Positions 22,251-31,262 are shown, counted from the stretch's first letter. The stretch is 43,502 nt of DNA from Candidatus Mediterraneibacter norwichensis (GCA_019112765.1 DXIU01000060.1:1-43502); one strand, 5' to 3'. Notes: generated from the sequence alone by a model not told the origin. Numbers and translations: made by a program.

Positions 22251-23603
22251 TTACTTTGCCGGCTTTGCTTTGGGGTAGATACGCTCCATTCTTTCATCCG
22301 GGAAATGTGTATCTATAAATTCCGTATATGCATTGGTTTCAGCGGAGCTGTCGGTCTGTCTCTGATTGTACCGGTACAGTGCCAGACTGGATATAAGCAT
22401 ATTAAAACACATAAAGACAACCATAATCCATGTCAGCCATTTTCCTGGTTTTACGGGGATCCGTTCAATAAGGGCAGATAGTCTGGGATATAAAATTTTC
22501 ATCCACACTACGGCGGCAATTCCCCAGAAAAAGCAGTACAGCAGATTGATACGGCCGGCCAGGTTAAAGGGAATCCCGCTGTAATCCCAGAATATGGTGC
22601 CGAAGACCAGTTCCGTGACAACGCTGCAGATATATTCATAAGCTCCGCCGAGGAAGGTGCCGAACAGAAAGATAAAACTGTCGCTGCGTTCCCGGTACTG
22701 ATACAGAATAAGCGTCAGCAGGACACAGCCCATACCCCAGACAATGCTGAACGGGCCGTAGACAAGGCTGCTGCGGCTCATCAGTTCTCCCATTGTAAAA
22801 TAGCAGAAAATGGTTTCTACTATATCTCCAAGAAGAGAACCGAGAAAGAACAGCCAGGCAAGCTTGTAAAAGCTGCAGCCCCGGGCAAATATTTCCGGTT
22901 TGCCGGCCTCTGCGTCCCGATGCAGTTTTTCTTCTCTCCGGACTTTGACCAGTTCTTTGCGGTCCAGACCGGAATATGCCTTTTCCAGATGCTTCAGAAC
23001 CCAGCCGGTCAGTCCCTCTCCCATAGTATCCGCGGCTTTCTGAAGGCTTTCGGATACATCACCTATAAGTACAATCCGTTTAATCCGGGAACGGACTAAT
23101 GTAATACCGCTGATGGTTCCGATCAGGTCAATGAGCATGGTCAGACATATAACAAAAAGGATGATGATACCTGCCAGTTCAGGAATAAGCGCAATCAACT
23201 CTGTAAATAAAGGATTGAGGAAAAGAATACAGACCACCGCGACGGCACCCCATAAAAGAACGGAGATCAGGCTTACATAGCCTCCGAACTGCATCCTTTT
23301 ATCAGAATAATCCCACCATTTTCGGTGAAATATTTTTTCCAGAATCAGTCCTGTCATTACACTGAGGAAGAAAGTCAGGATGACTCCTCCGAGGAACAGA
23401 AAGAAAAGCTGATCCTTCAGTTCTGACAGAAAAACTGCAAAGCATACGCCGCCAAGGCCGTAAGAAGGACAGTAAGGGCCGAAAAGAGCGCCTACATCAA
23501 TAAACTTCCTTTTTCGAAGAGCGGCAGAAGAAGTGCCAATCACCCAGCCGATAAAAGAGTAAAGAATAAAAAGCCAGGTAAGCTGATAGAGCGAATAGTG
23601 CAT
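22251..23603 (-). CDS. Duplicated CmpB/ABC type IV-like integral membrane protein
   Basis: A 450-residue membrane protein made of two related halves, each like the CmpB (DUF1113) family of putative ABC-transporter membrane proteins. Half one is about 1-185 (LTWLFILYSFIGWVIGTS, VGALFGPYCPSYGLGG, RKWWDYSD), half two about 245-410 (LAWLFFLGSLLGDIVET, SLVYGPFSIVWGMGCV, TIFWDYSGIPFNLAGRI). They are joined by a charged cytoplasmic segment (about 190-240). Both halves keep the WDYS motif. GGAGAA precedes the ATG. No intact ATPase partner is adjacent, only decayed ABC remnants downstream. Function is unknown. Confidence 0.8.
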   Translation of the reverse strand: MHYSLYQLTWLFILYSFIGWVIGTSSAALRKRKFIDVGALFGPYCPSYGLGGVCFAVFLSELKDQLFFLFLGGVILTFFLSVMTGLILEKIFHRKWWDYSDKRMQFGGYVSLISVLLWGAVAVVCILFLNPLFTELIALIPELAGIIILFVICLTMLIDLIGTISGITLVRSRIKRIVLIGDVSESLQKAADTMGEGLTGWVLKHLEKAYSGLDRKELVKVRREEKLHRDAEAGKPEIFARGCSFYKLAWLFFLGSLLGDIVETIFCYFTMGELMSRSSLVYGPFSIVWGMGCVLLTLILYQYRERSDSFIFLFGTFLGGAYEYICSVVTELVFGTIFWDYSGIPFNLAGRINLLYCFFWGIAAVVWMKILYPRLSALIERIPVKPGKWLTWIMVVFMCFNMLISSLALYRYNQRQTDSSAETNAYTEFIDTHFPDERMERIYPKAKPAK

Positions 23604-23690
23604 TATGAATTCTCCTTATCTTTTGTATTCTTTAGAACATGTAACAATATATCACATATGACTGAAACTGCCTAGCTTATCGGAAAAATC

Positions 23691-23772
23691 TTTAGAAATT
23701 AATTCTAAAAAATTTGCTATGCAGGAACTGTGGCAGTTAGGTCTGTCATCCTGGAAAAATATGTGCTATAAT
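23691..23772 (+). promoter_or_regulatory. Promoter and inverted repeat upstream of the PLP enzyme
   Basis: CTGTCA (23743-23748), 18 bases, TATAAT (23767-23772) with extended TGC-TATAAT. A 7-bp inverted repeat TTTAGAA-N5-TTCTAAA at 23691-23709 lies upstream and could be an operator. The 270-bp gap otherwise holds nothing recognisable. Confidence 0.5.
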
Positions 23773-23872
23773 TCTAATGATCGCGTTTTTCCGACGCAGG
23801 AACATCAGCGTACGAAGGCGCTGCCGCCGGCATACACTGATATTAAAATACATTTTAGATGGGATGAGTTTT

Positions 23873-24805
23873 ATGGTATACAATAACATTTTAGAAGCTG
23901 TGGGCCATACACCTATGGTGCGCTTAAATCATATGGTTCCGGAAGGCTGTGCGGAAGTACTTGTAAAATTTGAAGGATTAAATGTCGGAGGGTCCATTAA
24001 GACCCGGACGGCGCTGAATATGCTGGAAGATGCGGAAAAGAAAAATCTGATTTCGCCTTCCAGAACAATTATCGTTGAGCCTACCAGCGGGAATCAGGGG
24101 ATTGGTCTTGCTCTGTGCGGATCTGTAAAAGGATATAAAGTAAAGATTATCATGCCGGATTCTGTTTCTGAAGAAAGACGTCTTCTGGTCACCCACTACG
24201 GAGCAGAGGTTATTCTGGTTCACGATGCGGGCAATATCGGAGACTGTATTGAGGAATGTCAGAGAATTGCAGATCAGATGGCAGCAGAAAATCCGGATGT
24301 ATTTGTACCGGGACAGTTTGATAATCCGGCGAATCCGGAGGTGCACCGCAAATATACGGCTGCAGAGATTTTAGAGCAGGTTGACGGGACGATTGACGGA
24401 TTCTGTTCCGGATTCGGAACCGGCGGAACGATCAGCGGAATCGGGGAAGTGCTGAAAGAGCACAACCCGGATATGGAAATCTGGGCAGTAGAACCGGAAA
24501 ATGCCGCAATTCTTTCCGGCGGATCGATCGGAACCCATCTTCAGATGGGAATCGGCGATGGCCTTGTGCCGGGCAATCTGAACAATCAGATTTATGATGA
24601 TATTTATATTGTAACCGATGAGGAAGCGCTGACAACCGCGAAGAATCTGGCTTCTATGGAGGGGCTGATGTGCGGAATTTCCAGTGGAACCAATGTAGCC
24701 GCGGCAATTCAGCTTGCCAGAAAACTGGGACCCGGAAAAAGGGTAGTTACTGTGCTGCCTGACACTGCAGAGAGATATTTCTCAACTCCATTATTTGACC
24801 GTTGA
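23873..24805 (+). CDS. Cysteine synthase-like PLP-dependent enzyme
   Basis: A 310-residue fold-type II PLP enzyme of the O-acetylserine sulfhydrylase group. PLP-binding Lys43 lies in GGSIKTR, the phosphate cradle GTGGTISG is near 181-188, and the C-terminal SSGTNVAAA segment is present. The substrate loop reads TSGNQG (71-76) where cysteine synthases have TSGNTG, so Thr75 is replaced by Gln, which may alter the substrate. The ATG at 23873 was chosen by homology to family N-termini and a weak GGGATGA site; an in-frame ATG nine bases earlier is an alternative. Monocistronic, with its own promoter and terminator. Confidence 0.85.
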   Translation: MVYNNILEAVGHTPMVRLNHMVPEGCAEVLVKFEGLNVGGSIKTRTALNMLEDAEKKNLISPSRTIIVEPTSGNQGIGLALCGSVKGYKVKIIMPDSVSEERRLLVTHYGAEVILVHDAGNIGDCIEECQRIADQMAAENPDVFVPGQFDNPANPEVHRKYTAAEILEQVDGTIDGFCSGFGTGGTISGIGEVLKEHNPDMEIWAVEPENAAILSGGSIGTHLQMGIGDGLVPGNLNNQIYDDIYIVTDEEALTTAKNLASMEGLMCGISSGTNVAAAIQLARKLGPGKRVVTVLPDTAERYFSTPLFDR

Positions 24806-24847
24806 AACAGCCGGCAGGCATAATTGAATTTATTACTGAATGAATAA

Positions 24848-24894
24848 AATGTCCGTCAGAGATTTCACAGAGAATCTCTGGCGGACATTTTATT
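24848..24894. terminator. Bidirectional terminator between the PLP enzyme gene and carB
   Basis: AATGTCCGTCAGAGATT and AATCTCTGGCGGACATT form a stem of about 16 bp, followed by TTATTT on plus; an A/T-rich run on the other side also suits the convergent gene. Confidence 0.85.
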
Positions 24895-24943
24895 TATATT
24901 GCTTTCAGATTCAGAGAATCAGTTCTGCATTCGGGAAAGAAAT

Positions 24944-27900
24944 CTACGGTATCTCTTTTATTTCACTGTGAAGCTGCTGAAGGGATTTTACATCTCCGCT
25001 GCCGTGCTCTTTGACGTAGCGGATCCCTGTGACAGCAGCTTTTGCGGCAGCCATTGTAGTCATATAAGGGATCTTTGCCTTGATCGCAGCTTTTCTCAGA
25101 TAGCTGTCGTCATGAATACTTTCCTTGCCGGAGGGAGAGTTGACGATCAGATCAATCTGCCCGTTGGTAATCATATCCAGAATATTCGGCCGTCCCTCAT
25201 ACAGCTTTTTCACGCGTTCAGCAGGAATTCCTGCCGCCTGAATCAGGCTGCAGGTCTCTCCGGTGGACAGAATCCGGAATCCGCAGTCAGCGAATCCTTC
25301 TGCTATTTCAGCAGCTTCCGGCTTGTCACGCCTGTTGACGGAGATAAGGACCGTACCTTCCAGAGGAAGACGGGTCTGTGTGGCTTCCTGAGCCTTGCAG
25401 AATGCTTCGCCATAATTGTCGGAAAGTCCGAGGACCTCGCCTGTAGACCGCATTTCCGGTCCGAGAAGCGGATCTACCTCCGGGAACATATTAAAGGGGA
25501 AGACCGCTTCTTTTACTCCGTAATAGGGGATATCCTGCTCTTTCAGGGCAGGAACGGGAGAGGGATTGCCGGTAAATTCCGAGGTAATAATCTCTATAGA
25601 AAGCGGCACCATGCGAATGTTGCATACTTTTGACACCAGGGGAACGGTTCTCGATGCACGGGGATTTGCTTCCAGTACATATACGGTTCCGTTTTCAATG
25701 GCATACTGCATGTTCATCAGACCTTTCACATGCATTTCTTCCGCGATTTTTCTTGTATATTCCTTAATCGTGCGTACATGCTCTTCAGAGATATGAACCG
25801 ATGGAATGATACATGCAGAGTCGCCGGAATGTATGCCGGCAAGCTCAATATGTTCCATTACGGCAGGAACAAATGCATGGGTGCCATCGCTGACAGCGTC
25901 TGCCTCACATTCCAGTGCATGATTCAGAAAACGGTCAATCAGAATCGGCCGGTCCGGTGTGACTCCTACAGCGGCCTCCATATATCCGGTCATGCTTTCT
26001 GCGTCATATACGACTTCCATTCCTCTGCCGCCCAGTACATAGGAGGGACGGACCATTACCGGATATCCGATCTGCTCTGCAATGACAAGTGCTTCCTGCA
26101 CGGTGGAGGCCATACCGGATTCCGGCATGGGAATACCGAGTCTGTCCATCATGGCACGGAACTGATCCCTGTCTTCAGCCAGATCGATAACAGACGGAGA
26201 AGTACCCAGGATACGGACCCCGTTTTTCTCAAGCTCTGAGGCAAGATTGAGCGGTGTCTGTCCGCCGAACTGTGCGATTACTCCCAGAGGCTGTTCTTTT
26301 TCGTAGATACTCAAAACATCTTCCAGTGTCAGAGGCTCAAAATACAGTTTGTCGGAAGTATCGTAATCTGTAGATACCGTTTCCGGATTGCAGTTTACAA
26401 TAATCGTCTCAAATCCCAGTTTCTTTAACGAAAGCGCGGCATGGACACAGCAGTAGTCGAATTCAATTCCCTGCCCGATCCGGTTTGGTCCGCCGCCCAG
26501 AATCATGATCTTGGGCCGGTCAGAGTTTACCGGATTTTTATCTTCCGCATTATAAGTAGAGTAATAGTAGGAGCTGTTTTCTGTACCGCTGACATGAACG
26601 CCTTCCCAGGCTTCTGTTATGCCGAGTGAGATTCGGCGCTGCCGGATCTGATCTTCCGGAATCTCCAGAAGCATACTCAGATATCTGTCGGAAAAACCGT
26701 CCTTTTTCGCAGAGACAAGGAGTTTGTCGGAGGGAAGTCCGCCCCGGTATTCCAGAAGGTTTTCCTCTTCTTCTACCAGTTCTTTCATCTGACGGATGAA
26801 CCAGACTTTTACTCCTGTAAGCTCATGAATCTCTTCTACGGAAGCTCCTTTTCTCAGCGCCTCATACATAATGAAATGGCGGTCGCTGGAAGGAACAGCA
26901 AGTTTATACAGGAGTTCCCGGCAGCTCAGATCATTGTAATTCCGGGCAAAACCCAGCCCGTACCGGCCGGTTTCAAGACTGCGGATGGCCTTCTGGAAGG
27001 CTTCCTTGTATGTCTTTCCGATACTCATGACCTCGCCTACAGCCCGCATCTGTGTGCCGAGTTTATCCTCTACACCTTTAAATTTCTCAAAAGCCCAGCG
27101 GGCGAATTTGATTACTACATAATCCCCGTCAGGAACATATTTATCCAGTGTGCCGTATTTGCCGCAGGGAATGTCCTTCAGAGTCAGTCCGGCTGCCAGC
27201 ATAGAGGATACAAGAGCAATGGGAAAGCCGGTGGCCTTGGACGCCAGAGCAGAGGAACGGGAGGTTCTTGGATTGATTTCAATTACAACAATGCGGTCGC
27301 TGACCGGATCGTGTGCAAACTGTACATTCGTTCCGCCGATAACCTGAACAGATTCTACGATACGGTAAGCCTGCTCCTGCAGCCGTTTCTGGACGTCTTC
27401 TGAGATAGTCAGCATGGGAGCGGAACAGAAAGAGTCCCCTGTATGAACGCCCATGGGATCGATATTTTCGATAAAGCAGACTGTGATCATATTGTTGTCC
27501 GCGTCCCGGACGATCTCCAGTTCCAGTTCCTCCCATCCCAGGACGGATTCTTCTACCAGAACCTGTCCCACAAGACTGGCCTGCAGTCCTCTTGCGCATA
27601 CGGTTTTCAGTTCTTCCTTATTGTATACCAGGCCGCCGCCGGCTCCGCCCATTGTGTAGGCCGGACGGAGTACAACAGGGTATCCCAGCTGATCTGCGGT
27701 CTCCAGAGCTTCGCCTACGCTGTAGGCAACCTGGCTCCTTGCCATTTCAATACCGATGGCATCCATGGATTTCTTGAACTCAATCCGGTCTTCGCCCCGT
27801 TCAATGGCGTCCACCTGAACTCCGATAACCTGAACGTTATATTTGTCCAGAACTCCTTTCTTTGAGAGCTCTGCGCAGAGATTAAGCCCGGACTGGCCGC

Positions 27901-28171
27901 CCAGATTCGGAAGCAGTGCATCCGGGCGTTCTTTTGCGATAATCTGCTCAAGACGTTCAGCGTTAAGCGGCTCGATGTACGTCGCGTCAGCGGTCTCCGG
28001 ATCGGTCATTATAGTAGCCGGATTGGAGTTGACCAGCACAATTTCGTAGCCCAGCTTACGCAGAGCTTTGCATGCCTGGGTGCCGGAATAGTCAAACTCA
28101 CAGGCCTGGCCGATAATAATGGGACCGGAACCTATAATAAGGATTTTATTGATATCTGTTCTTTTTGGCAT
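24944..28171 (-). CDS. carB: Carbamoyl-phosphate synthase large subunit
   Basis: A 1075-residue enzyme making carbamoyl phosphate for pyrimidines and arginine (E. coli CarB has 1073). Two homologous ATP-grasp halves are visible: the first opens with ILIIGSGPIIIGQACEFDYS (10-29), the second with IMILGGGPNRIGQGIEFDY (around residue 555). Grasp motifs include RPAYTMGGAGGG and RPSYVLGGRGME, and the IEINPR / LEANPR metal-binding stretches. The last approximately 140 residues form the MGS-type allosteric domain. The small subunit gene carA, normally adjacent, is not on either side. The gene has its own promoter (28214-28242) and an AGGAGG site. Confidence 0.96.
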   Translation of the reverse strand: MPKRTDINKILIIGSGPIIIGQACEFDYSGTQACKALRKLGYEIVLVNSNPATIMTDPETADATYIEPLNAERLEQIIAKERPDALLPNLGGQSGLNLCAELSKKGVLDKYNVQVIGVQVDAIERGEDRIEFKKSMDAIGIEMARSQVAYSVGEALETADQLGYPVVLRPAYTMGGAGGGLVYNKEELKTVCARGLQASLVGQVLVEESVLGWEELELEIVRDADNNMITVCFIENIDPMGVHTGDSFCSAPMLTISEDVQKRLQEQAYRIVESVQVIGGTNVQFAHDPVSDRIVVIEINPRTSRSSALASKATGFPIALVSSMLAAGLTLKDIPCGKYGTLDKYVPDGDYVVIKFARWAFEKFKGVEDKLGTQMRAVGEVMSIGKTYKEAFQKAIRSLETGRYGLGFARNYNDLSCRELLYKLAVPSSDRHFIMYEALRKGASVEEIHELTGVKVWFIRQMKELVEEEENLLEYRGGLPSDKLLVSAKKDGFSDRYLSMLLEIPEDQIRQRRISLGITEAWEGVHVSGTENSSYYYSTYNAEDKNPVNSDRPKIMILGGGPNRIGQGIEFDYCCVHAALSLKKLGFETIIVNCNPETVSTDYDTSDKLYFEPLTLEDVLSIYEKEQPLGVIAQFGGQTPLNLASELEKNGVRILGTSPSVIDLAEDRDQFRAMMDRLGIPMPESGMASTVQEALVIAEQIGYPVMVRPSYVLGGRGMEVVYDAESMTGYMEAAVGVTPDRPILIDRFLNHALECEADAVSDGTHAFVPAVMEHIELAGIHSGDSACIIPSVHISEEHVRTIKEYTRKIAEEMHVKGLMNMQYAIENGTVYVLEANPRASRTVPLVSKVCNIRMVPLSIEIITSEFTGNPSPVPALKEQDIPYYGVKEAVFPFNMFPEVDPLLGPEMRSTGEVLGLSDNYGEAFCKAQEATQTRLPLEGTVLISVNRRDKPEAAEIAEGFADCGFRILSTGETCSLIQAAGIPAERVKKLYEGRPNILDMITNGQIDLIVNSPSGKESIHDDSYLRKAAIKAKIPYMTTMAAAKAAVTGIRYVKEHGSGDVKSLQQLHSEIKEIP

Positions 28172-28213
28172 GAAATCTCATTCCTCCTGAATATTTATTA
28201 GAATTTAAGTATT

Positions 28214-28242
28214 ATTATACAATGGAATGCGTGTAAGGAAAA
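28214..28242 (-). promoter_or_regulatory. carB promoter
   Basis: On the minus strand TTTTCC (28242-28237), 17 bases, TATAAT (28219-28214), about 40 bases before the start codon. No PyrR-type leader was recognised between promoter and gene. Confidence 0.5.
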
Positions 28243-28337
28243 GAAAAATGTACGAATGGCCATGCCTTTTTTATGGCTGAATTATCATGGCAGAAAAAGA
28301 AGAAAGATTTCAGAATCAGACAAATCAGACGAGCCGG

Positions 28338-28427
28338 AGAAAAAAGCCCGCCGGAACATGCCGCGCAGGAAGCAGAGAAGAGGGCTCTTCTGTAAACTGT
28401 CCTGCGAGGCTGTACCCGCGGGCTTTA
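28338..28427 (-). terminator. Long structured terminator after the malic enzyme gene
   Basis: Read on the minus strand, AAGCCCGC (about 28425-28418) pairs with GCGGGCTT (about 28351-28343), followed by TTTT. Nested inside are CGCAGGA / TCCTGCG and an inner GAAGAG / CTCTTC hairpin, giving a three-step rod of about 80 bases. It ends the malic enzyme transcript; carB has its own promoter further on. The 28172-28464 gap holds no gene with a ribosome site. Confidence 0.6.
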
Positions 28428-28464
28428 TCAGCAATTGTTTCTGTCTGAAGAACGGCTGGCGCGC

Positions 28465-29637
28465 TTAGATGCGTGCAACACCGCTCTTACGTGCAGCTTC
28501 GGCTACAGCGCTTGCTACCGCGTCTTTTACACGGGGATCAAATGCAGCCGGAAGGATATAATCCGGATTCAGCTCGTCATCACTTACCAGTCCTGCAATT
28601 GCGTAGGCAGCTGCAATCTTCATCTCGTCGTTGATGTCAGTTGCGCGTACATCCAGTGCGCCGCGGAAAAGTCCCGGGAAGCAGAGTACGTTGTTTACCT
28701 GGTTCGGGAAATCGGAACGTCCGGTGGATACAACCGCAGCTCCGGCTTCTTTTGCCTCATCCGGGAAGATCTCCGGTGTCGGATTCGCGCAGGCAAAGAT
28801 AACCGGATCTTTCGCCATTGTACGTACCATATCGCCTGTTAATGTACCAGGTGCCGATACACCGATAAAGACATCAGCGCCCTTTAATACATCAGCCAGA
28901 GAGCCTTTCTCGTGGTTCTGGTTTGTAATTTTTGCCATTTCTTCCTTGATCGGATTCAGACCGTCACGTCCTTCATAGATTGCACCCTTGCGGTCAGTCA
29001 TGATTACGTTTTTCAGTCCCATGGAGATGAGCAGTCTGATAATTGCGATTCCGGCTGCTCCGGCTCCGGATGTGACAATCTTGACGTCAGACAGCTTCTT
29101 TCCTACAAGCTTCAGAGCATTGATGACGCCGGCCAGTGTAATAACGGCTGTTCCGTGCTGATCATCATGGAAGATCGGAATGTCACAGCATTCTTTTAAT
29201 CTTTTTTCAATTTCAAAGCAGCGGGGAGCGGAAATATCTTCCAGGTTTACTCCTCCGAAACTTCCGGCCAGGAGACGTACTGTTTCGACAATGTCATCCA
29301 CCTCTTTGCTGCGGATGCACAGCGGAATCGCGTCAACGTCGCCGAATTCCTTAAAGAGCACACACTTTCCTTCCATAACCGGCATGCCTGCTTCCGGGCC
29401 GATATCTCCCAGGCCAAGTACAGCGGTACCATCTGTGACAACAGCCACTGTATTCCAGCGGCGGGTCAGGTCAAAGCTCTTGCTGACATCCTTCTGGATC
29501 TCGAGGCAGGGCTGAGCTACACCAGGAGTGTAGGCAAGACTTAAAGCCTCCTTGGAATTTACAGAAGCCCTTGATTTGATTTCAATTTTTCCTTTCAGTT
29601 CATAATGCATTTTTAATGATTCTGATGCATAATCCAT
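28465..29637 (-). CDS. NAD(P)-dependent malic enzyme (decarboxylating)
   Basis: A 390-residue short-type bacterial malic enzyme converting L-malate to pyruvate and CO2. Catalytic Tyr36 is in AYTPGVA, the lysine lies in VMEGKCVLFKEFGD (about 88-101), metal-binding residues are in the HDDQHGTA segment (about 157-164), and the dinucleotide site is GAGAAGIA (about 192-199). It has no phosphotransacetylase-like extension. AGGAGGG precedes the ATG. It is divergent from a Crp/Fnr-family regulator, which could control it. Cofactor preference cannot be decided by eye. Confidence 0.93.
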   Translation of the reverse strand: MDYASESLKMHYELKGKIEIKSRASVNSKEALSLAYTPGVAQPCLEIQKDVSKSFDLTRRWNTVAVVTDGTAVLGLGDIGPEAGMPVMEGKCVLFKEFGDVDAIPLCIRSKEVDDIVETVRLLAGSFGGVNLEDISAPRCFEIEKRLKECCDIPIFHDDQHGTAVITLAGVINALKLVGKKLSDVKIVTSGAGAAGIAIIRLLISMGLKNVIMTDRKGAIYEGRDGLNPIKEEMAKITNQNHEKGSLADVLKGADVFIGVSAPGTLTGDMVRTMAKDPVIFACANPTPEIFPDEAKEAGAAVVSTGRSDFPNQVNNVLCFPGLFRGALDVRATDINDEMKIAAAYAIAGLVSDDELNPDYILPAAFDPRVKDAVASAVAEAARKSGVARI

Positions 29638-29826
29638 GGTAGTTCCCTCCTGTTAAAAAATATGTATTGTCAGGGGAAAAATATCCCGGCAATTTTACCA
29701 TATGTCTATTTTACACAATTTCTTCCGGCATGTAAACCCGGAATTCAAAAACATAGACAGAATCCTAACAGCTTGTGTATTTTCCGGACTTGTGTTACAT
29801 TTGGAAAAACAGGAGGTACTGACTCT

Positions 29827-30492
29827 ATGCGGGTATCTGAATACTTCCCGGTCTGGGATGAACTGTCAGCGGAACAGCAGAACAAACTGAACAGTGCAGC
29901 CATTTGGCACAGCGTAAAAAAAGGAGCTATGATTCACGGAGGAACAGAAGAGTGTCTCGGACGCCTTCTGATCTGTTCCGGACAGCTCCGGGCATATATC
30001 TGCTCGGAAGAAGGGCGGGAAATCACTCTTTATCGTCTGTTTGAACGGGATATCTGTCTGTTTTCCGCATCCTGTGTGATGAACAATATTCAGTTTACCC
30101 TTAGTATAGAAGCGGAAAAGGATACGGACTTCCGGGTGATTCCTCCGGGTATATATAGAAGTATGATGGAGAAATCCGCGCCCCTGGCGAATTACACAAA
30201 TCAGATTATGTCGGCCAGGTTTTCTGAAGTTATGTGGCTGATGGAACAGATTATGTGGAAAAGCTTTGACCGGAGACTGGCGGAATTTCTTCAGGAGGAA
30301 AGTATTCTGGAAGAGACCAGCACTCTTACAATTACCCACGAAAAAATCGCGAATCATATGGGAACGGCAAGAGAAGTCGTTACCCGTATGCTGAAATATT
30401 TTCAGCAGGAAGGACTTGTAGTATTGTCACGGGGAAAAATACAGATTACAGATCTGAAAAAACTGGCAGAATACAACAAAAATGAGAATTGA
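29827..30492 (+). CDS. Crp/Fnr-family transcriptional regulator
   Basis: A 221-residue regulator: cyclic-nucleotide-type beta-roll (about 15-125) and a Crp-type winged helix (about 150-215) with recognition helix GTAREVVTRMLKYF (169-182). It lacks the N-terminal cysteine cluster of oxygen-sensing FNR. Cys43, 50, 59, 77 and 83 are scattered through the sensor domain, so redox sensing is possible but not shown. The ATG at 29827 follows AGGAGGT; the longer frame from 29662 has no ribosome site. It is divergent from malic enzyme across a 189-bp gap, so reciprocal control is plausible. Confidence 0.9.
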   Translation: MRVSEYFPVWDELSAEQQNKLNSAAIWHSVKKGAMIHGGTEECLGRLLICSGQLRAYICSEEGREITLYRLFERDICLFSASCVMNNIQFTLSIEAEKDTDFRVIPPGIYRSMMEKSAPLANYTNQIMSARFSEVMWLMEQIMWKSFDRRLAEFLQEESILEETSTLTITHEKIANHMGTAREVVTRMLKYFQQEGLVVLSRGKIQITDLKKLAEYNKNEN

Positions 30493-30560
30493 TTTCAAAA
30501 TACTCTTGAAAAAGTTATACTGATCGTGTAATATATCAGTATGAGTTAGAAATAACTAAC
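30483..30560 (+). promoter_or_regulatory. Promoter of the DUF2325 gene with Fur-like box and perfect GTTAG-N6-CTAAC
   Basis: TTGAAA (30506-30511), 17 bases, TAATAT (30529-30534). The 15-mer TGAGAATTGATTTCA (30483-30497) lies 23 bases before the -35 and overlaps the end of the regulator gene. A perfect GTTAGAAATAACTAAC is at 30545-30560, just after the -10. The layout is almost the same as before enolase (34649-34730). Confidence 0.6.
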
Positions 30561-30614
30561 CAGAAAACGGAAAAATAAAAGTCATTTATTATTGTATGAT
30601 TTCAGGAGGTTGTT

Positions 30615-30896
30615 ATGAGTGTTGTGATTATAGGCGGCCATGACAGAATGGTATGTCAGTATAAGAAGATCTGTAAGCAGTTTAAATGTAAGGCAAAGGT
30701 ATTTACACAGATGCCGGCGAGTTTGGGCAAACAGATCGGCAGTCCGGATCTGATTGTACTTTTTACCAATACCGTTTCACATAAGATGGTCCGCTGCGCC
30801 GTAGAAGAGGCAGAACGCTGCAACGCAGATGTAATCCGATGCCACAGCAGCAGCAAGAATGCATTAGAAGAAATTCTTGGAAATGTATGTGCATAA
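30615..30896 (+). CDS. DUF2325 domain protein
   Basis: A 93-residue protein matching the DUF2325 pattern: MSVVIIGGHDRM at the start, then a Rossmann-like alternation with DLIVLFTNTVSHKMV (44-58) and DVIRCHSSSKNALEEIL. Cysteines at 14, 20, 25, 61, 69, 76 and 92 give an unusually Cys-rich small protein that could bind metal. AGGAGG precedes the ATG. Family members have no firmly known function. The metal-type operator in front suggests a role in iron or redox homeostasis; that is inference. Confidence 0.85.
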   Translation: MSVVIIGGHDRMVCQYKKICKQFKCKAKVFTQMPASLGKQIGSPDLIVLFTNTVSHKMVRCAVEEAERCNADVIRCHSSSKNALEEILGNVCA

Positions 30897-30974
30897 AGAT
30901 TCGAATTTATCTGCAGCATGTGACTGAATAAAGGTTCGAAAATACTTTGATACAGAGTAAGCAGAAATCGTATT

Positions 30975-31262
30975 CAGCTGTCTGTATCATAAGTATTTTC
31001 TGCGCTCATCCATCCGGCACTGCTGCCGATAATTTCAAATTCAACAAACAAAAACAAGACAGAACTTTTTCGACTACGGCTAACTGTTTATCCGGTTTTC
31101 GCTTTTCAAACAGGAAATGCACCTATTTTCAAACATCAGCAGAGAATACAGTTTCCATATCAGCCGATAAAGTTCTGCCTTCGTTTTTTCTTGTCTGCAT
31201 TTGAAATTATCGGAGACAGTGCTTGCTGGATGAGCGCAGAAAACAGCGGGATACAGACGGAT
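30975..31262. repeat. MITE-like repeat, copy B (complete, inverted relative to copy A)
   Basis: About 288 bp with imperfect terminal inverted repeats of about 95 bp: the left arm (CTGTCTGTAT, TTTTCTGCGCTCATCC, CCGATAATTTCAAAT, then GACAGAACTTT) is mirrored by the right arm ending CAGCGGGATACAGACGG. The interior matches copy A in reverse complement (GTTTATCCGGTTTTCGCTTTT). It lies between two convergent genes, where insertion is harmless. The rest of the 30897-31364 gap shows nothing else. No coding capacity; a transposase acting in trans would be needed. Confidence 0.75.

Noticed and set aside
23691-23709. TTTAGAA-N5-TTCTAAA as another member of the GTTAG-N6-CTAAC family
   Set aside because: Half-site sequence and spacing both differ (TTAG and CTAA separated by nine bases), so it was not counted.
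28172-28464. Pyrimidine-responsive (PyrR-type) attenuator for carB
   Set aside because: The terminator-like rod lies upstream of the carB promoter at 28214-28242, so it cannot attenuate transcription from that promoter; no PyrR-binding motif was recognised.
28256-28468. Possible 70-residue basic protein between carB and malic enzyme
   Set aside because: No ribosome site, and it runs through the structured terminator of the malic enzyme gene.
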